Below are positions 7,657 through 16,657 of a DNA stretch of 33,133 nucleotides, one piece after another. This DNA comes from an uncultured bacterium (lineage in GTDB: Bacteria; Verrucomicrobiota; Kiritimatiellia; CAIKKV01; CAITUY01). Under the pieces are notes generated by a model. That model searched no databases. It had not been told where the DNA came from and saw only the letters and a program-made list of their open reading frames with translations. Where the stretch lies: assembly GCA_903895695.1 (NCBI GenBank), contig CAITUY010000008.1, forward strand, positions 1 to 33,133, given 5' to 3'. The translations under genes and the position numbers were made by a program. Numbering within the stretch: position 1 is the first letter of the stretch; each line of letters opens with the position of its first letter.

Positions 7657-9417
7657 ATGCCCGTGCCCACCCCGATTGAACAAGCCTATCTGGACAGTGT
7701 CGAACAGACCCGCGTCCGCCGCCTGCAATGGTGGAACGACGCCCGCTTCGGCATGTTTATCCACTGGGGACTCTACTCCCAGTTGGGTCGCAACGAATGG
7801 GTCATGAATCTCGAGCGCATCCCCGTCAAGGAGTACGAGAAACTCGCCGACACCTGGCACCCGAAGCCGCGCTGCATGCGCGAGTGGGCGGCCCTGGCCA
7901 AAAAAGCCGGCATGAAATACATGGTGCTGACCACCAAGCACCACGAGGGGTTCTGCCTCTGGGACACGCAGATGACCGACTACAACGCGGTCCGGCGCGG
8001 ACCCCGCCGCGACCTGGTGCAGGAGTACGTCGATGCGGCGCGCGAGGCCGGGCTCAAGGTCGGCTTCTACTACTCGCTGATGGATTGGCACCATCCGGAC
8101 GGCATCATCTGCGCCAAGGACGAAGCGGCCCGTCGGCGTTTCGCGGCCTATACGCAGGGTTGCGTTCGCGAGTTGATGAGCAACTACGGCAAGATCGACA
8201 TCCTGTGGTATGACGTGTCGTGGCCGCTCACCTCGCCCCAGGCCTGGGACAGCTTCACACTGAACGCCATGGCCCGCGAGCTGCAGCCCCACATCCTGAT
8301 CAACGACCGCGCCCAGATCCCCGAGGATTTCGGTACACCCGAGGAACACATCAAGCCGGCTTCCGGCGACCGCGCCTGGGAAGCCTGCATGACCTTCAAC
8401 GGGTCGTGGGGCTGGCAGCAGACGCCTCCCGAGGACTGGCTGTCTTCCCGCAAAGTGATCGACATGTTGCGGACCTGCACCGCCAACGGCGGCAATCTCC
8501 TGCTGAACATCGGCCCGTATCCTGACGGCACCGTTCCCCGGGAGGCCACCGAGCGGCTCACCGCGGTCGGCAAGTGGTTGAAGACCTACGGAGGCGTGGT
8601 CTACGGCAAGATCGATCGCGTGGCCTCGCTGGTGTCCGCCATGGGCAACTGGACCGGCAAGGACAAAACCTACTACTACTGGTGCTCGCGCTGGCCGGGC
8701 CGCGAACTGGCCATCGGCGCCCTGAGCGGCAAACTGGCGTCAGCGCGGCTCTACCCCGACGGCAAGAAACTGACGTTCAGCCAGACCGGTGACCGGCTGG
8801 TCGTCAAGGGCCTGCCCGAAAAATGCCCGGACAAGACCAACGGGGTCGGCGTGATCGCGCTGAAGTTCAAGACGCCGCCCCACCAGATGTTCAACATGGG
8901 TCCGGTCGCGCCGGACATCGTGCCGGTGGATCTGTCCGGCAAGTGGTTCTCCCCAAGCGTGGACTCGTGGAAGGTGTCCGGACTGCAGCCCAAGACGGGC
9001 GACGTCACAAAGGCCGGGTGCGTCAAACTCAGCGCAAAGCTCGACTGGAAGACCGTGCGGGCCGGCCAGCCGGAAGGCTTCATCAGCGTGCACGATCTCT
9101 ACGGGGAGAAGGACGGGCTCGTCTATCTCGGCAACGTCTTTGCCGCGCCGCGCGCGGGCGTCTGGACCTTCTACCTCGGGCACGACGGCGGGGCCCGGGT
9201 GTTTGTGGACGGCAAGACCGTGTTGGCCGTGCCTGGGCGGCTCAACCCGGCCACGCCCGGTCGATCGAAGGTTGATCTGAAGCTCTCCAAGGGGAAGCAT
9301 GAAATCGTCATTGCCTTCGACACAGCCGACGGCCTCGGTTGGGGGATCTTTGCCTGTTTCGGCATCCCCAAGTCCCAGCGCGGCAAGGACAAGCCCGCGT
9401 TCCCGGAAGCAGTATAG
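7657..9417 (+). CDS. GH29 alpha-L-fucosidase with C-terminal PA14-like domain
   Basis: This 586-residue protein carries the GH29 barrel: WWNDARFGMFIHWGLYS (about residues 25-41), KHHEGFCLWD (94-103), VGFYYSLMDWHHPD and KIDILWYDVSW, in which D186 is the expected nucleophile of this retaining family. AWEACMTFNGSWGW and CTANGGNLLLNIGP follow, as is usual in GH29. A beta domain follows, and about residues 470-580 (VFAAPRAGVWTFYLGHDGGARVFVDGKTV) look like a PA14-type domain, which often binds carbohydrate. There is no signal peptide. The start is well supported: AGGAG at 7645-7649 lies 7 nt before the ATG. With the GH95 gene upstream, two mechanistically different fucosidases sit within 10 kb, pointing to a fucose-rich substrate. 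Confidence 0.9.
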   Translation: MPVPTPIEQAYLDSVEQTRVRRLQWWNDARFGMFIHWGLYSQLGRNEWVMNLERIPVKEYEKLADTWHPKPRCMREWAALAKKAGMKYMVLTTKHHEGFCLWDTQMTDYNAVRRGPRRDLVQEYVDAAREAGLKVGFYYSLMDWHHPDGIICAKDEAARRRFAAYTQGCVRELMSNYGKIDILWYDVSWPLTSPQAWDSFTLNAMARELQPHILINDRAQIPEDFGTPEEHIKPASGDRAWEACMTFNGSWGWQQTPPEDWLSSRKVIDMLRTCTANGGNLLLNIGPYPDGTVPREATERLTAVGKWLKTYGGVVYGKIDRVASLVSAMGNWTGKDKTYYYWCSRWPGRELAIGALSGKLASARLYPDGKKLTFSQTGDRLVVKGLPEKCPDKTNGVGVIALKFKTPPHQMFNMGPVAPDIVPVDLSGKWFSPSVDSWKVSGLQPKTGDVTKAGCVKLSAKLDWKTVRAGQPEGFISVHDLYGEKDGLVYLGNVFAAPRAGVWTFYLGHDGGARVFVDGKTVLAVPGRLNPATPGRSKVDLKLSKGKHEIVIAFDTADGLGWGIFACFGIPKSQRGKDKPAFPEAV

Positions 9418-9425
9418 CCGCGCCC

Positions 9426-9513
9426 CCGCGAACTTCTGTAGCGTCCCCGTGACCTTGAACAGCGTCGCCGCGACCTTGTAGCAGCGTCCCCGCGGCCTTG
9501 TGCCGCGGGACGC
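9426..9513 (+). repeat. four degenerate 21-22 bp tandem units
   Basis: Units begin with CCGCG or CCGTG at 9426, 9447, 9468 and 9490 and share the pattern CCGCGACCTTGTAGCAGCGT. They fill most of the spacer between the GH29 and GH20 genes. The last unit folds into the hairpin at 9485-9512. Confidence 0.6.
9485..9512. other. strong GC-rich hairpin between GH29 and GH20 genes
   Basis: GCGTCCCCGCGGC pairs with GCCGCGGGACGC (one bulged C) around the loop CTTGT. It lies 20 bp before the GH20 start codon. It may attenuate readthrough from GH29 or stabilise transcript ends; no T-run follows. Confidence 0.5.
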
Positions 9514-9532
9514 CAAAATAAGAAAGCACACC

Positions 9533-11386
9533 ATGAAACTGACCTGGAACCCCGCACAGACCCCTGTTGCCCTGCACTCCGCCCTGCGTGCGCTGGCCGC
9601 CGAATATCCGCTTCGCGAAACCGCGCGCCGGTCGGCCGGGACCATCCGCCTCGAATTCGTCGCCGGTGACCCCTCCCGCTGCGCGGCACACCGAACCGGG
9701 GCCGTAATCCAAATCACGGGCGGCACGCCGTCGGCCGTGCTGCGCGCGGTCGGCGGCGCCCTGTCGGATCTGGTCGCGGACGGCGCAACGATCGAGGAAT
9801 CCTGCCCGTTCACAACGTTCGGGATCATGATGGATTGCAGCCGGAATGCCGTGATGCGCGTCGATCACGTGCAGCAGTGGCTGCGGCGGATCGCCTTGCT
9901 GGGCTACAACCAGGCGATGCTTTACACCGAGGATACTTATGAAATCCCGGGCGAGCCTCGTTTCGGATTCCAACGCGGGCGCTACACCCAGGCCGAACTG
10001 CGTGAGTTGGACGCGTATGCGGCCAGCCTCGGCATTGAACTCGTCGGCTGCATCCAGACCCTGGCGCACCTCGACCAAATCCTGCGCTGGAGCGAGTTCC
10101 AGGGCGTGAAGGACTTCGAATCGACGATGTTGGTGGGCGAGCCCAAAACCTACGAACTGATCGGCCGCATGCTCGATGCGATCGGCGGCGCGGTGCGGAC
10201 GCGGCGGATCCACATCGGCATGGACGAAGCGTGGCACCTCGGCCGCGGCGCCTACCTGGACCGGCACGGCGCCCCGCGGAAGTTCGACATCTTCAACGAG
10301 CACCTGGCCAAAGTCGTCGCGCTCTGCCAGGCCCGCGGCCTGAAGCCGATGATCTGGTCGGACATGTACTTCGCCATGGGCAGCCCCTCGCACGGCTACT
10401 ACGACCCGCGCTGCGTCATCCCGCCCGACGTCTCAGCCGCCATTCCCAAGGCCGCCCAGCTCGTCTACTGGGATTACTATCACAACGATGCGGCCTTCTA
10501 CCGCGACTGGATCGGCCGGCACCGCGCCATGGGGCATGAACCGGTCATGGGTTCAGGGGTCTGGACCTGGTCGCAACTCTGGTACAACTACAAGGCCACC
10601 GAGGCCAACGCCGGGGCCTGTATCGATGCCTGCCGCAGCGAAGGCGTGAAGGAGCTGTTCTTCACCATGTGGGGCGACGATGGGGCCTACTGCGACTTCG
10701 ACTCCGCCCTGGCCGGGCTGACGTGGACAGCGGAGCGGGCGTTCGCGACCGGGAAACCTGAACCGGCCCGCCTGGCCGCCCGCTTCCGGGCGATCTGCTG
10801 CAGCGACTACGCCAAGGTCCGCGGCGCCGGCGATCTCAACGACTATTGTTCGCCCGCGCTGCTCTGGGACGACCCGATCATCGGCATCTTCGCCAACGAA
10901 GGGTTGCCCCCGGCCGCTTACCCCACTTGGGAAAAGATGCAGCAGCACTTCGCGGAGTTGGCCCAGGGATTGGTCGGGACTAAGGAATCACCCGGGGCCG
11001 GCGATCTCGGTCATGCCCGGCTGCTGGCCGAAGTGCTGGCGGCCAAGATGGCCCTGCGCGCCCACCTGATCCAGGCCTACGACGCCCGCGATCGCGAGGC
11101 CCTGGCCGCTGTCAAGAAAGAGGCCCTGGCACTGGCCGGCCGCTGGGAAGTCCTGGCCGAATCCTGGCGGCGCGGCTGGATGCGGCGCAACAAGCCGCAG
11201 GGGTTCGAGGTGCTCCAAATCCGTTTCGCTCAACAGAGCGTGCGCCACCGCGAATTGGCCCGGCGCGTGGACGAGTTGCTGAAGGGCAAAGTGACGGCAA
11301 TTCCGGAACTGGACGATCGTCCGCGCGAGGCCAAAGGCATGGGCGGCGGCTGGCGCTTCCTGGCCAGCGGCTCGATCGGCGGCTGA
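9533..11386 (+). CDS. GH20-family beta-N-acetylhexosaminidase-like enzyme
   Basis: The 617-residue protein has a small N-terminal alpha/beta domain (about residues 1-85) followed by a GH20-type barrel. The entry strand FTTFGIMMDCSRNAVM (94-108) and the strand RIHIGMDEAWHLGRG, with the paired catalytic Asp231-Glu232, are the family signature; LGYNQAMLYTEDTYEIP and WGDDGAYCDF also fit. Substrate-assisted members remove terminal GlcNAc or GalNAc. The long helical C-terminal part, about residues 470-610, is like that of the GH20 branch related to pneumococcal GH20C. There is no signal peptide, so it would act inside the cell. The ATG at 9533 gives the compact N-terminus; the frame is open to 9500 but that part encodes the spacer repeat. 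The gene ends 7 bp from the convergent nucleotidyltransferase gene. Confidence 0.8.
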   Translation: MKLTWNPAQTPVALHSALRALAAEYPLRETARRSAGTIRLEFVAGDPSRCAAHRTGAVIQITGGTPSAVLRAVGGALSDLVADGATIEESCPFTTFGIMMDCSRNAVMRVDHVQQWLRRIALLGYNQAMLYTEDTYEIPGEPRFGFQRGRYTQAELRELDAYAASLGIELVGCIQTLAHLDQILRWSEFQGVKDFESTMLVGEPKTYELIGRMLDAIGGAVRTRRIHIGMDEAWHLGRGAYLDRHGAPRKFDIFNEHLAKVVALCQARGLKPMIWSDMYFAMGSPSHGYYDPRCVIPPDVSAAIPKAAQLVYWDYYHNDAAFYRDWIGRHRAMGHEPVMGSGVWTWSQLWYNYKATEANAGACIDACRSEGVKELFFTMWGDDGAYCDFDSALAGLTWTAERAFATGKPEPARLAARFRAICCSDYAKVRGAGDLNDYCSPALLWDDPIIGIFANEGLPPAAYPTWEKMQQHFAELAQGLVGTKESPGAGDLGHARLLAEVLAAKMALRAHLIQAYDARDREALAAVKKEALALAGRWEVLAESWRRGWMRRNKPQGFEVLQIRFAQQSVRHRELARRVDELLKGKVTAIPELDDRPREAKGMGGGWRFLASGSIGG

Positions 11387-11393
11387 CCGGCTC

Positions 11394-12086
11394 TTATGAG
11401 AGACCTGCTATCTGCCGGGCTACCTGCAGCACATGATCAAGGACACCCGCAGGTGACTCCGGTGAAAGAAGCGCGGGCAGCGCTTCGATGAAGGCGGGTG
11501 CGTCGAGCAGTTTGCGCATGCTGCGGCGCACATGGTCGCGAAGCACTGCAGAGGAGGCATTCAACTCGGTAGGAAGACGCGAACAGCCCTCCAGAAGGAC
11601 CACGATGTCCTCGAGATCGCGGCTGCCGTAGTAGTCCCCGTTTCCGCGACTGAAGAATGCATCGAGTTTGGTTGCCAAGAGGGAACTTGGACCGGCGATG
11701 CTTACGCTGAATCCATCCGCTACCTCGTGACGTTCGGCCTTGTCCAGGGCCTCCCCGAACCAACGGGATCCGAATTCAGCCGCATCAGGGGAAGACGGCA
11801 TCACATCAACCGTGGTTCCATCAAGTACCCACCGACACCTGGGTGCCCCGACACGCATGTCATGCTCAAACCCGAGTTTACGAAGGCGTTCTTCGAGTGC
11901 GGAGTACTCCAAACGCGTGAGCGCTTTCACAACAACGTCCACATCCATAGTCGGACGGACCGCAGGCTCGTAGGCCTCGTCTACAAGGAATGGCAGAGCA
12001 CACCCCCCGACGAGAACAAACCGCTCGCCCAACTCCGTCAGTCGCCTCGCAACTTTGGCAACGTCATTTTGATCGATAGACTTCAT
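11394..12086 (-). CDS. minimal nucleotidyltransferase (AbiEii/MNT-like)
   Basis: This 230-residue protein shows the nucleotidyltransferase core: FVLVGGCALPF with G27-G28, then RPTMDVDVVV with D48 and D50, and the third acidic residue in GTTVDVMP (D94). Then come a SLLATKLDAFFSR helix and YYGSRDLEDIVVLLEG, all typical of stand-alone transferases annotated near AbiEii. Family members include toxins that modify tRNA or proteins and their antidotes. AGGA lies 6 nt before the ATG. The start is 27 bp after the stop of the large upstream gene, on the same strand, so the two form an operon. In many genomes this transferase type follows a small winged-helix protein that resembles the first 170 residues of the large protein. 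Which target it modifies cannot be told. Confidence 0.75.
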   Translation of the reverse strand: MKSIDQNDVAKVARRLTELGERFVLVGGCALPFLVDEAYEPAVRPTMDVDVVVKALTRLEYSALEERLRKLGFEHDMRVGAPRCRWVLDGTTVDVMPSSPDAAEFGSRWFGEALDKAERHEVADGFSVSIAGPSSLLATKLDAFFSRGNGDYYGSRDLEDIVVLLEGCSRLPTELNASSAVLRDHVRRSMRKLLDAPAFIEALPALLSPESPAGVLDHVLQVARQIAGLS

Positions 12087-12114
12087 GCGATCCTACTCTC
12101 ACAGTGCCGCTCGA

Positions 12115-15100
12115 TCACGGGTCAGTGAACTCCTCGGCATCCCCGTCCGCGTGCTCGGCCAGCCCCAGATAACCTTGAGCCATATTCCCAAGCATCGCGG
12201 CGGTGAGGGGATAAGTGTCTCTGATCTTGTCCGCGTCGGCCTGATACGACTCGGCAATCTCTCGCTCCTGCTTACCGCCTTCCCCCAAAGACTTGGTCAC
12301 GACGCCACGAGAGTTGAATCGTGCAGTTTGCATCCCCCGCGCGATTTCAACGAACCCACCCTCTATGTATTCACGTGCGACGCGACATGGCCAGACTCCA
12401 TCGCTTTCGTCTTTCGGTACCCTACGGAGCATCTCACCTATTTGGTGTTGCCCTACAATCTCTCTATCATCTGCCTTGACGAGGTCCAAAGCCGCATCAC
12501 ACCAGCGCTTGAGGTCGGCATCACGCTCATCTCGCGGCCTCCCTTCGCCAGGATATCCCGTCCACGCGTGCAAGATCCGAAAGGCCACATGTGCCCGCTG
12601 CTCTCTTGCCTTGCGTTCGACCTCCGAAATGTCGGGTGCCCTTTCGTCTTTGGAGGCGGGCCGGAACACAGCCGACACAAGCTCTGCAAAGAACTGCGGA
12701 TTCTCTTCGATGGCTCTCGTTATATACTTGGGCGGGCGCTCGGAATCTTCAAGAACCTCAATATAGAATGACTCCAGCCGAGCCAGATCGGGCTTGCTCA
12801 CGTTTCCGAATTCATCGAGATGCCTGAATATCTTAGGTATTACATAGGATTCCGACTGATGGCGACGTCCCTCCGCAAGTTCGTCATTCGTACACCCCTG
12901 CTCTGCGTGCGCAAGTATGCGGAGATAATCTTCCGGCCTGCCCTTTGGCGGACTATCGTGTAGCGCCCAGCGCGCCAGTTCAATACTCTCGCTCCACCTA
13001 TGCGCCTCAAGAATGCCATCGACGATCCGTCTGAAGTCCTCGTCATCGCGTACAGATGGCACTCCCATCGAGGCCCGCCGCCAGTACTCTTGCCTGATTC
13101 TGCCACCCTGCGCGTCGACCCAATCCCTTATCTCCGGCGTGCTGCGAAGAGACACAAGAACCTCAACCGCAACATCCTCCGAAATCTCGTGAAGCAAACG
13201 CTCAACGAAGGGTATGAGCCACTTCATGCCGGCAGTCAAAGAACGCTGCCCGATGAATCCGAGCGCCATCCTCTTCCTGCCCCCCTCGCCAACTAGAGGA
13301 CCAGCCAGGATGAATCCTTCGTACCTTTCCGAATCAGGCAATGACGCAAGCGTGGTGCCGACAAGCCGCGGTTCGCTCGCCCTATCGGCGAGCAACACCA
13401 CTCGGCCCAATCCATCTGGCTCGCACAGCAGGTTAGTCAGCGCTGCTGCACGCATGTTCTCGACAATCTGATCCCGCTTGCGCCAGTCGTCAGCACACTC
13501 GATTCGGTCCGGCAAGACAACCTGCTGCGCGAACAACCAAATTGGCCGCACAACGCTGTCCACTGAGTCCAGCTTGCCGATTAACTCCAGGGCACTCTCG
13601 ACACCGTCAGGCTGGGTTTCTGATTCCTGCGATCGTAAGTACTGATGGGACACCCACTTACGGAGCGCATTCTGGAGCCTGGTAAGACGCATTGACTCTT
13701 CTGCGCGAAGCTCTTCCGCGTGCAGCCGGATGTACGCAAAGATGTCCTTCATCATCATGGGCGCTCCGCCGTGCTCGAAAAGGTCCAGCAGGCGTTCTGT
13801 GTTGCGGGCGATGAGGTCACGCGCAAGGTCGCGTATTTCCTCAATGTACTCTGCGATTTCCTGCTGAGGATACTGCTCCAACGACTCGGGAAGGACCCAG
13901 TCACAGAAACGGGGACGGTGGTTACAACTGACGCTACCTCCATGCGCGCATGTCTCAAGCACGCCCCGTACTAGCATCCAAACAAGGTCCTTGTTCCGTT
14001 TATTGAGCTCACGAAGCACGTTGATCCGCTGAGAGTTGGGGCTGGAGCTCTGCCTAACGAGAGGGTGAAAGAGACTCCGCAAAGTCGCGTCGGGTCGGTT
14101 TGAGTACTGCCCACGCTCGTCAAGTTTACAGAGCTGGGCGAGGATGCACACGACCCGTGGGAAATGGTCCGGGTGCCATGCCAGCCCCTCAAGTGCCCAC
14201 AGGAGCCCCGAATGCGCACAGTCACTGAAGATGCCTGCTTCTCGGGAGTCCTGAGCGAACAACTCCCGGAAGGATCGATTTGAATCTCGCATTGCTTCTT
14301 CGATCGCAGACAGGAACTCCGCCGGGGCGGCTTCCGCAAGCACCGGGAGCTGCTGGCTCAAGGTTGCCCAGACCTTCCAGTTCCCGTGAAGTACGTGCCT
14401 GACAATGTTCTCAACCGTAGCGACTGCTTGCACTGGTCGAACAGCCGCCGGGATGGCACCTGCATGCCTGCGTAGATAGGCCAGACCATCGGCCAGACCT
14501 TCCCTGACCGCACCTGACTCTGGCAACACGGCATTCCTGACACCAGCGTACATTCGTTCCGCCGGCGGCAGATCATACGCTGGGGAAGCCTTCCCCAGAA
14601 CCGCAATGCATGTGTCTCGAAAACGTTCGATGGATGAAGCCGATAGGACGCCTACCAGACGCAGCCACGCGTCAACGCCGGATCGCCATTTCACGATCTG
14701 GCCCTGTCGGCGCAGAGGAGGATCGGGAACCGACATCAGCCGTAGCGTGAGTTGCTCGACATCCTTCTTGTCGCAGCCTGCCACCTCGGCGAGTATGTTG
14801 GAGTCGTGCTGATTGCCCGGGGTCCAAGACCCAACCAGCAGCAGGGACGACAGCACATTGGTATCGGCCGTTTTCGCCCAGTCAGGCAAAGGGGGAGCAT
14901 AACCGAGTAGGCGCTGAAGTACCAAGAGCTTCCCCCCGGAATCATACGCCAGTCTCTTCGCCTCGTCCGCGTCCGGCACGAACTCCCGGAGGGCCGCTGC
15001 GAGTGGTTCCCGCGGAACGGGTCCGAGTTCAGTGTTGGCCTCATCTGCCGTGCATGTGGGACCTCTCTCGCGGGGAACGTAGACGTAATGAGGTTCAGCC

Positions 15101-16506
15101 CCTGCAAGGGATCCATCGAAGTCGGGGAATGCCGGCACAATCACGAGAGGGAGATTGGGTCGGGAGGCGGCCGTCTTCAATGCCTGCTGCCACGCTTGAG
15201 CGGACTTGACAATAATCGTCCGCGACAACCAGTTTGATTTCTCCGGATCGGCAGCGGTCCTGATCGACGCGCAGAAGAACACTGTGCTTTCCTCAACGCT
15301 GTCCGCACTGACGATAAATGGCCGCGGGAGACCGAACAACCATTCCCGCATGCTATTGCGTTCATTGTCGCGCCCGACCAGGACGATCTTCTCATCAATG
15401 TCCGGTGCGGTCCTCCCTGCCCAGCGATCGAAATACTCATCGACAGTGTCTATATCGTCCATTGGACGGCCGATCGCGGAGCAGAACCAAGCCTGAACGG
15501 GGGGTGCCTGCGTGAGCCAGTGGGCAATGTCCACGGCATCATATATACGCACGTCTGCCCATTCACTCTCGTCATGCTTCTCCTGTTGCCAACGTGACTT
15601 GTCGGGATCCCTCCAAATGCGGCTCGTAACAGCGACGTATGTGGTAGCCTGCTTGTCTCTACCCAATGGGTTCTCGGTACGCCCGGCGAAGTCCTTGTTT
15701 GCCTTCAGTCGGGCGTCGCGCTGCGTGCTCAGTTCCCATACCGACGCCTCGGTGTTCGCAAAGATCGATGGCCCGTTGGTTCTCAACTCGCCGTCATACC
15801 CGGGTTCACTGATTGCCTTGTGGGCAGGAAAACGTGCGCCTGCGAGGACGTTAGGAGGAATCAGGAACAACACGAGTCGCCGGATTAGATCCGGGAGAAT
15901 CGCCTCAGCACCTGTGTAACTGTCGGTCCAGGCAGCAATCTCGTTCTCCGTTACCCCCAGCGGACCGATCGGCACCAGGGGTTCGGCCTCACGCAATAGG
16001 CGTCGCCTCAGTTCAGCCGCAGCGGCTCGACGCTCCCTCGCCCTGCCAGCACGCAACGCATCGACAAGCGACAACAGTTCGTAGAGTTTTGGGTCACGCT
16101 TGGCGGCGCCGGGAGCGGCTTTGTAGATGGGCTTCAACTCGTAGCCGCGAGTCTTGCCGTCGGGGTCGGGCCACACAGGTGGCAAGTCGTCCAGGCCGGC
16201 GATGATCTTTGAGAGCGGTGCAGCAGCATGCGCAGTCGGCATGCCGCGAACAATTGGACCAGGCTTCACGGCAAAGGACCGGGGAACACCATGGACAAGA
16301 AAACTGTAGAACCCACGGTAGTTGACCCGCCTCTTTTCTGGGTCCGAAATGTCCACAAGGCCGGCCCCCGCTGCCCTCTTGATAGCTGCGTGAACCTCGG
16401 AAGGGCTCATGCCAAGCTCAATTGCCAGTACCCCGTACGGCGCTGAACCACGAGATACGAGTTTGAGGAGGACAAGAACATCCTGCGGCTTCAAGTTCAC
16501 GGTCAT
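12115..16506 (-). CDS. 1463-residue winged-helix / possible nuclease / ATPase-like / helical-repeat protein (defence-like)
   Basis: Residues 1-75 form a winged helix (VLAIELGMSPSEVHAAIKRA); 76-170, with GMPTAHAAAPL and RDPKLYELLSLVDALRAG, match a small regulator usually encoded alone beside a nucleotidyltransferase. Residues about 195-345 may be a PD-(D/E)XK-like nuclease: PGYDGEL (D238), SVWELS (E258), KANKD (K268, K271), then TTYVAVTSRIW and DVRIYDAVDIAHWL. Residues about 370-560 resemble a STAND-type ATPase in order, but IVSADSVEESTVFF replaces a clear Walker A. The remaining 900 residues are mostly helical, ending with ARFNSRGVVTKSLGEGGKQ, a closing motif of large uncharacterised proteins. 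Base composition looks less GC-rich than the neighbours, and the pair sits inside a plus-strand sugar-degradation cluster, suggesting acquisition. A sensor-effector of phage defence, with self-regulation by the winged helix, is inference. Confidence 0.6.
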   Translation of the reverse strand: MTVNLKPQDVLVLLKLVSRGSAPYGVLAIELGMSPSEVHAAIKRAAGAGLVDISDPEKRRVNYRGFYSFLVHGVPRSFAVKPGPIVRGMPTAHAAAPLSKIIAGLDDLPPVWPDPDGKTRGYELKPIYKAAPGAAKRDPKLYELLSLVDALRAGRARERRAAAAELRRRLLREAEPLVPIGPLGVTENEIAAWTDSYTGAEAILPDLIRRLVLFLIPPNVLAGARFPAHKAISEPGYDGELRTNGPSIFANTEASVWELSTQRDARLKANKDFAGRTENPLGRDKQATTYVAVTSRIWRDPDKSRWQQEKHDESEWADVRIYDAVDIAHWLTQAPPVQAWFCSAIGRPMDDIDTVDEYFDRWAGRTAPDIDEKIVLVGRDNERNSMREWLFGLPRPFIVSADSVEESTVFFCASIRTAADPEKSNWLSRTIIVKSAQAWQQALKTAASRPNLPLVIVPAFPDFDGSLAGAEPHYVYVPRERGPTCTADEANTELGPVPREPLAAALREFVPDADEAKRLAYDSGGKLLVLQRLLGYAPPLPDWAKTADTNVLSSLLLVGSWTPGNQHDSNILAEVAGCDKKDVEQLTLRLMSVPDPPLRRQGQIVKWRSGVDAWLRLVGVLSASSIERFRDTCIAVLGKASPAYDLPPAERMYAGVRNAVLPESGAVREGLADGLAYLRRHAGAIPAAVRPVQAVATVENIVRHVLHGNWKVWATLSQQLPVLAEAAPAEFLSAIEEAMRDSNRSFRELFAQDSREAGIFSDCAHSGLLWALEGLAWHPDHFPRVVCILAQLCKLDERGQYSNRPDATLRSLFHPLVRQSSSPNSQRINVLRELNKRNKDLVWMLVRGVLETCAHGGSVSCNHRPRFCDWVLPESLEQYPQQEIAEYIEEIRDLARDLIARNTERLLDLFEHGGAPMMMKDIFAYIRLHAEELRAEESMRLTRLQNALRKWVSHQYLRSQESETQPDGVESALELIGKLDSVDSVVRPIWLFAQQVVLPDRIECADDWRKRDQIVENMRAAALTNLLCEPDGLGRVVLLADRASEPRLVGTTLASLPDSERYEGFILAGPLVGEGGRKRMALGFIGQRSLTAGMKWLIPFVERLLHEISEDVAVEVLVSLRSTPEIRDWVDAQGGRIRQEYWRRASMGVPSVRDDEDFRRIVDGILEAHRWSESIELARWALHDSPPKGRPEDYLRILAHAEQGCTNDELAEGRRHQSESYVIPKIFRHLDEFGNVSKPDLARLESFYIEVLEDSERPPKYITRAIEENPQFFAELVSAVFRPASKDERAPDISEVERKAREQRAHVAFRILHAWTGYPGEGRPRDERDADLKRWCDAALDLVKADDREIVGQHQIGEMLRRVPKDESDGVWPCRVAREYIEGGFVEIARGMQTARFNSRGVVTKSLGEGGKQEREIAESYQADADKIRDTYPLTAAMLGNMAQGYLGLAEHADGDAEEFTDP

Positions 16507-16511
16507 ACTCT

Positions 16512-16528
16512 ATTCGAGAATCGCGAAT
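16512..16528 (-). promoter_or_regulatory. inverted repeat just upstream of the large defence-like gene
   Basis: ATTCG (16512-16516) and CGAAT (16524-16528) are inverted arms around a 7-bp spacer, 5 bp upstream of the ATG at 16506. It lies where a winged-helix protein could bind to control its own operon. The arms are short, so chance is possible. Confidence 0.3.
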
Positions 16529-16583
16529 GCCGCAACAAGAATCTTCACTGAACCACAAGGGTTGCCCCGTACCCATCTGGTTG

Positions 16584-16612
16584 CTTGACTTTGTCACCTT
16601 GCCGTCGATGAT
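16584..16612 (+). promoter_or_regulatory. candidate promoter of the PHP-HAD pair
   Basis: TTGACT (16584-16589, 5 of 6 to -35) and GATGAT (16607-16612, 4 of 6 to -10) are 17 bp apart. Transcription would start about 40 nt before the likely start codon at 16658. Confidence 0.3.
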
Positions 16613-16657
16613 GGCACCGATGTGAACGACAGTCAGGATTTATCTGTCAGGAGCATG

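Noticed and set aside
9426..9513. CRISPR-like array
   Set aside because: Units are directly adjacent with no unique spacers, and they diverge strongly; this is a short tandem repeat, not a CRISPR.
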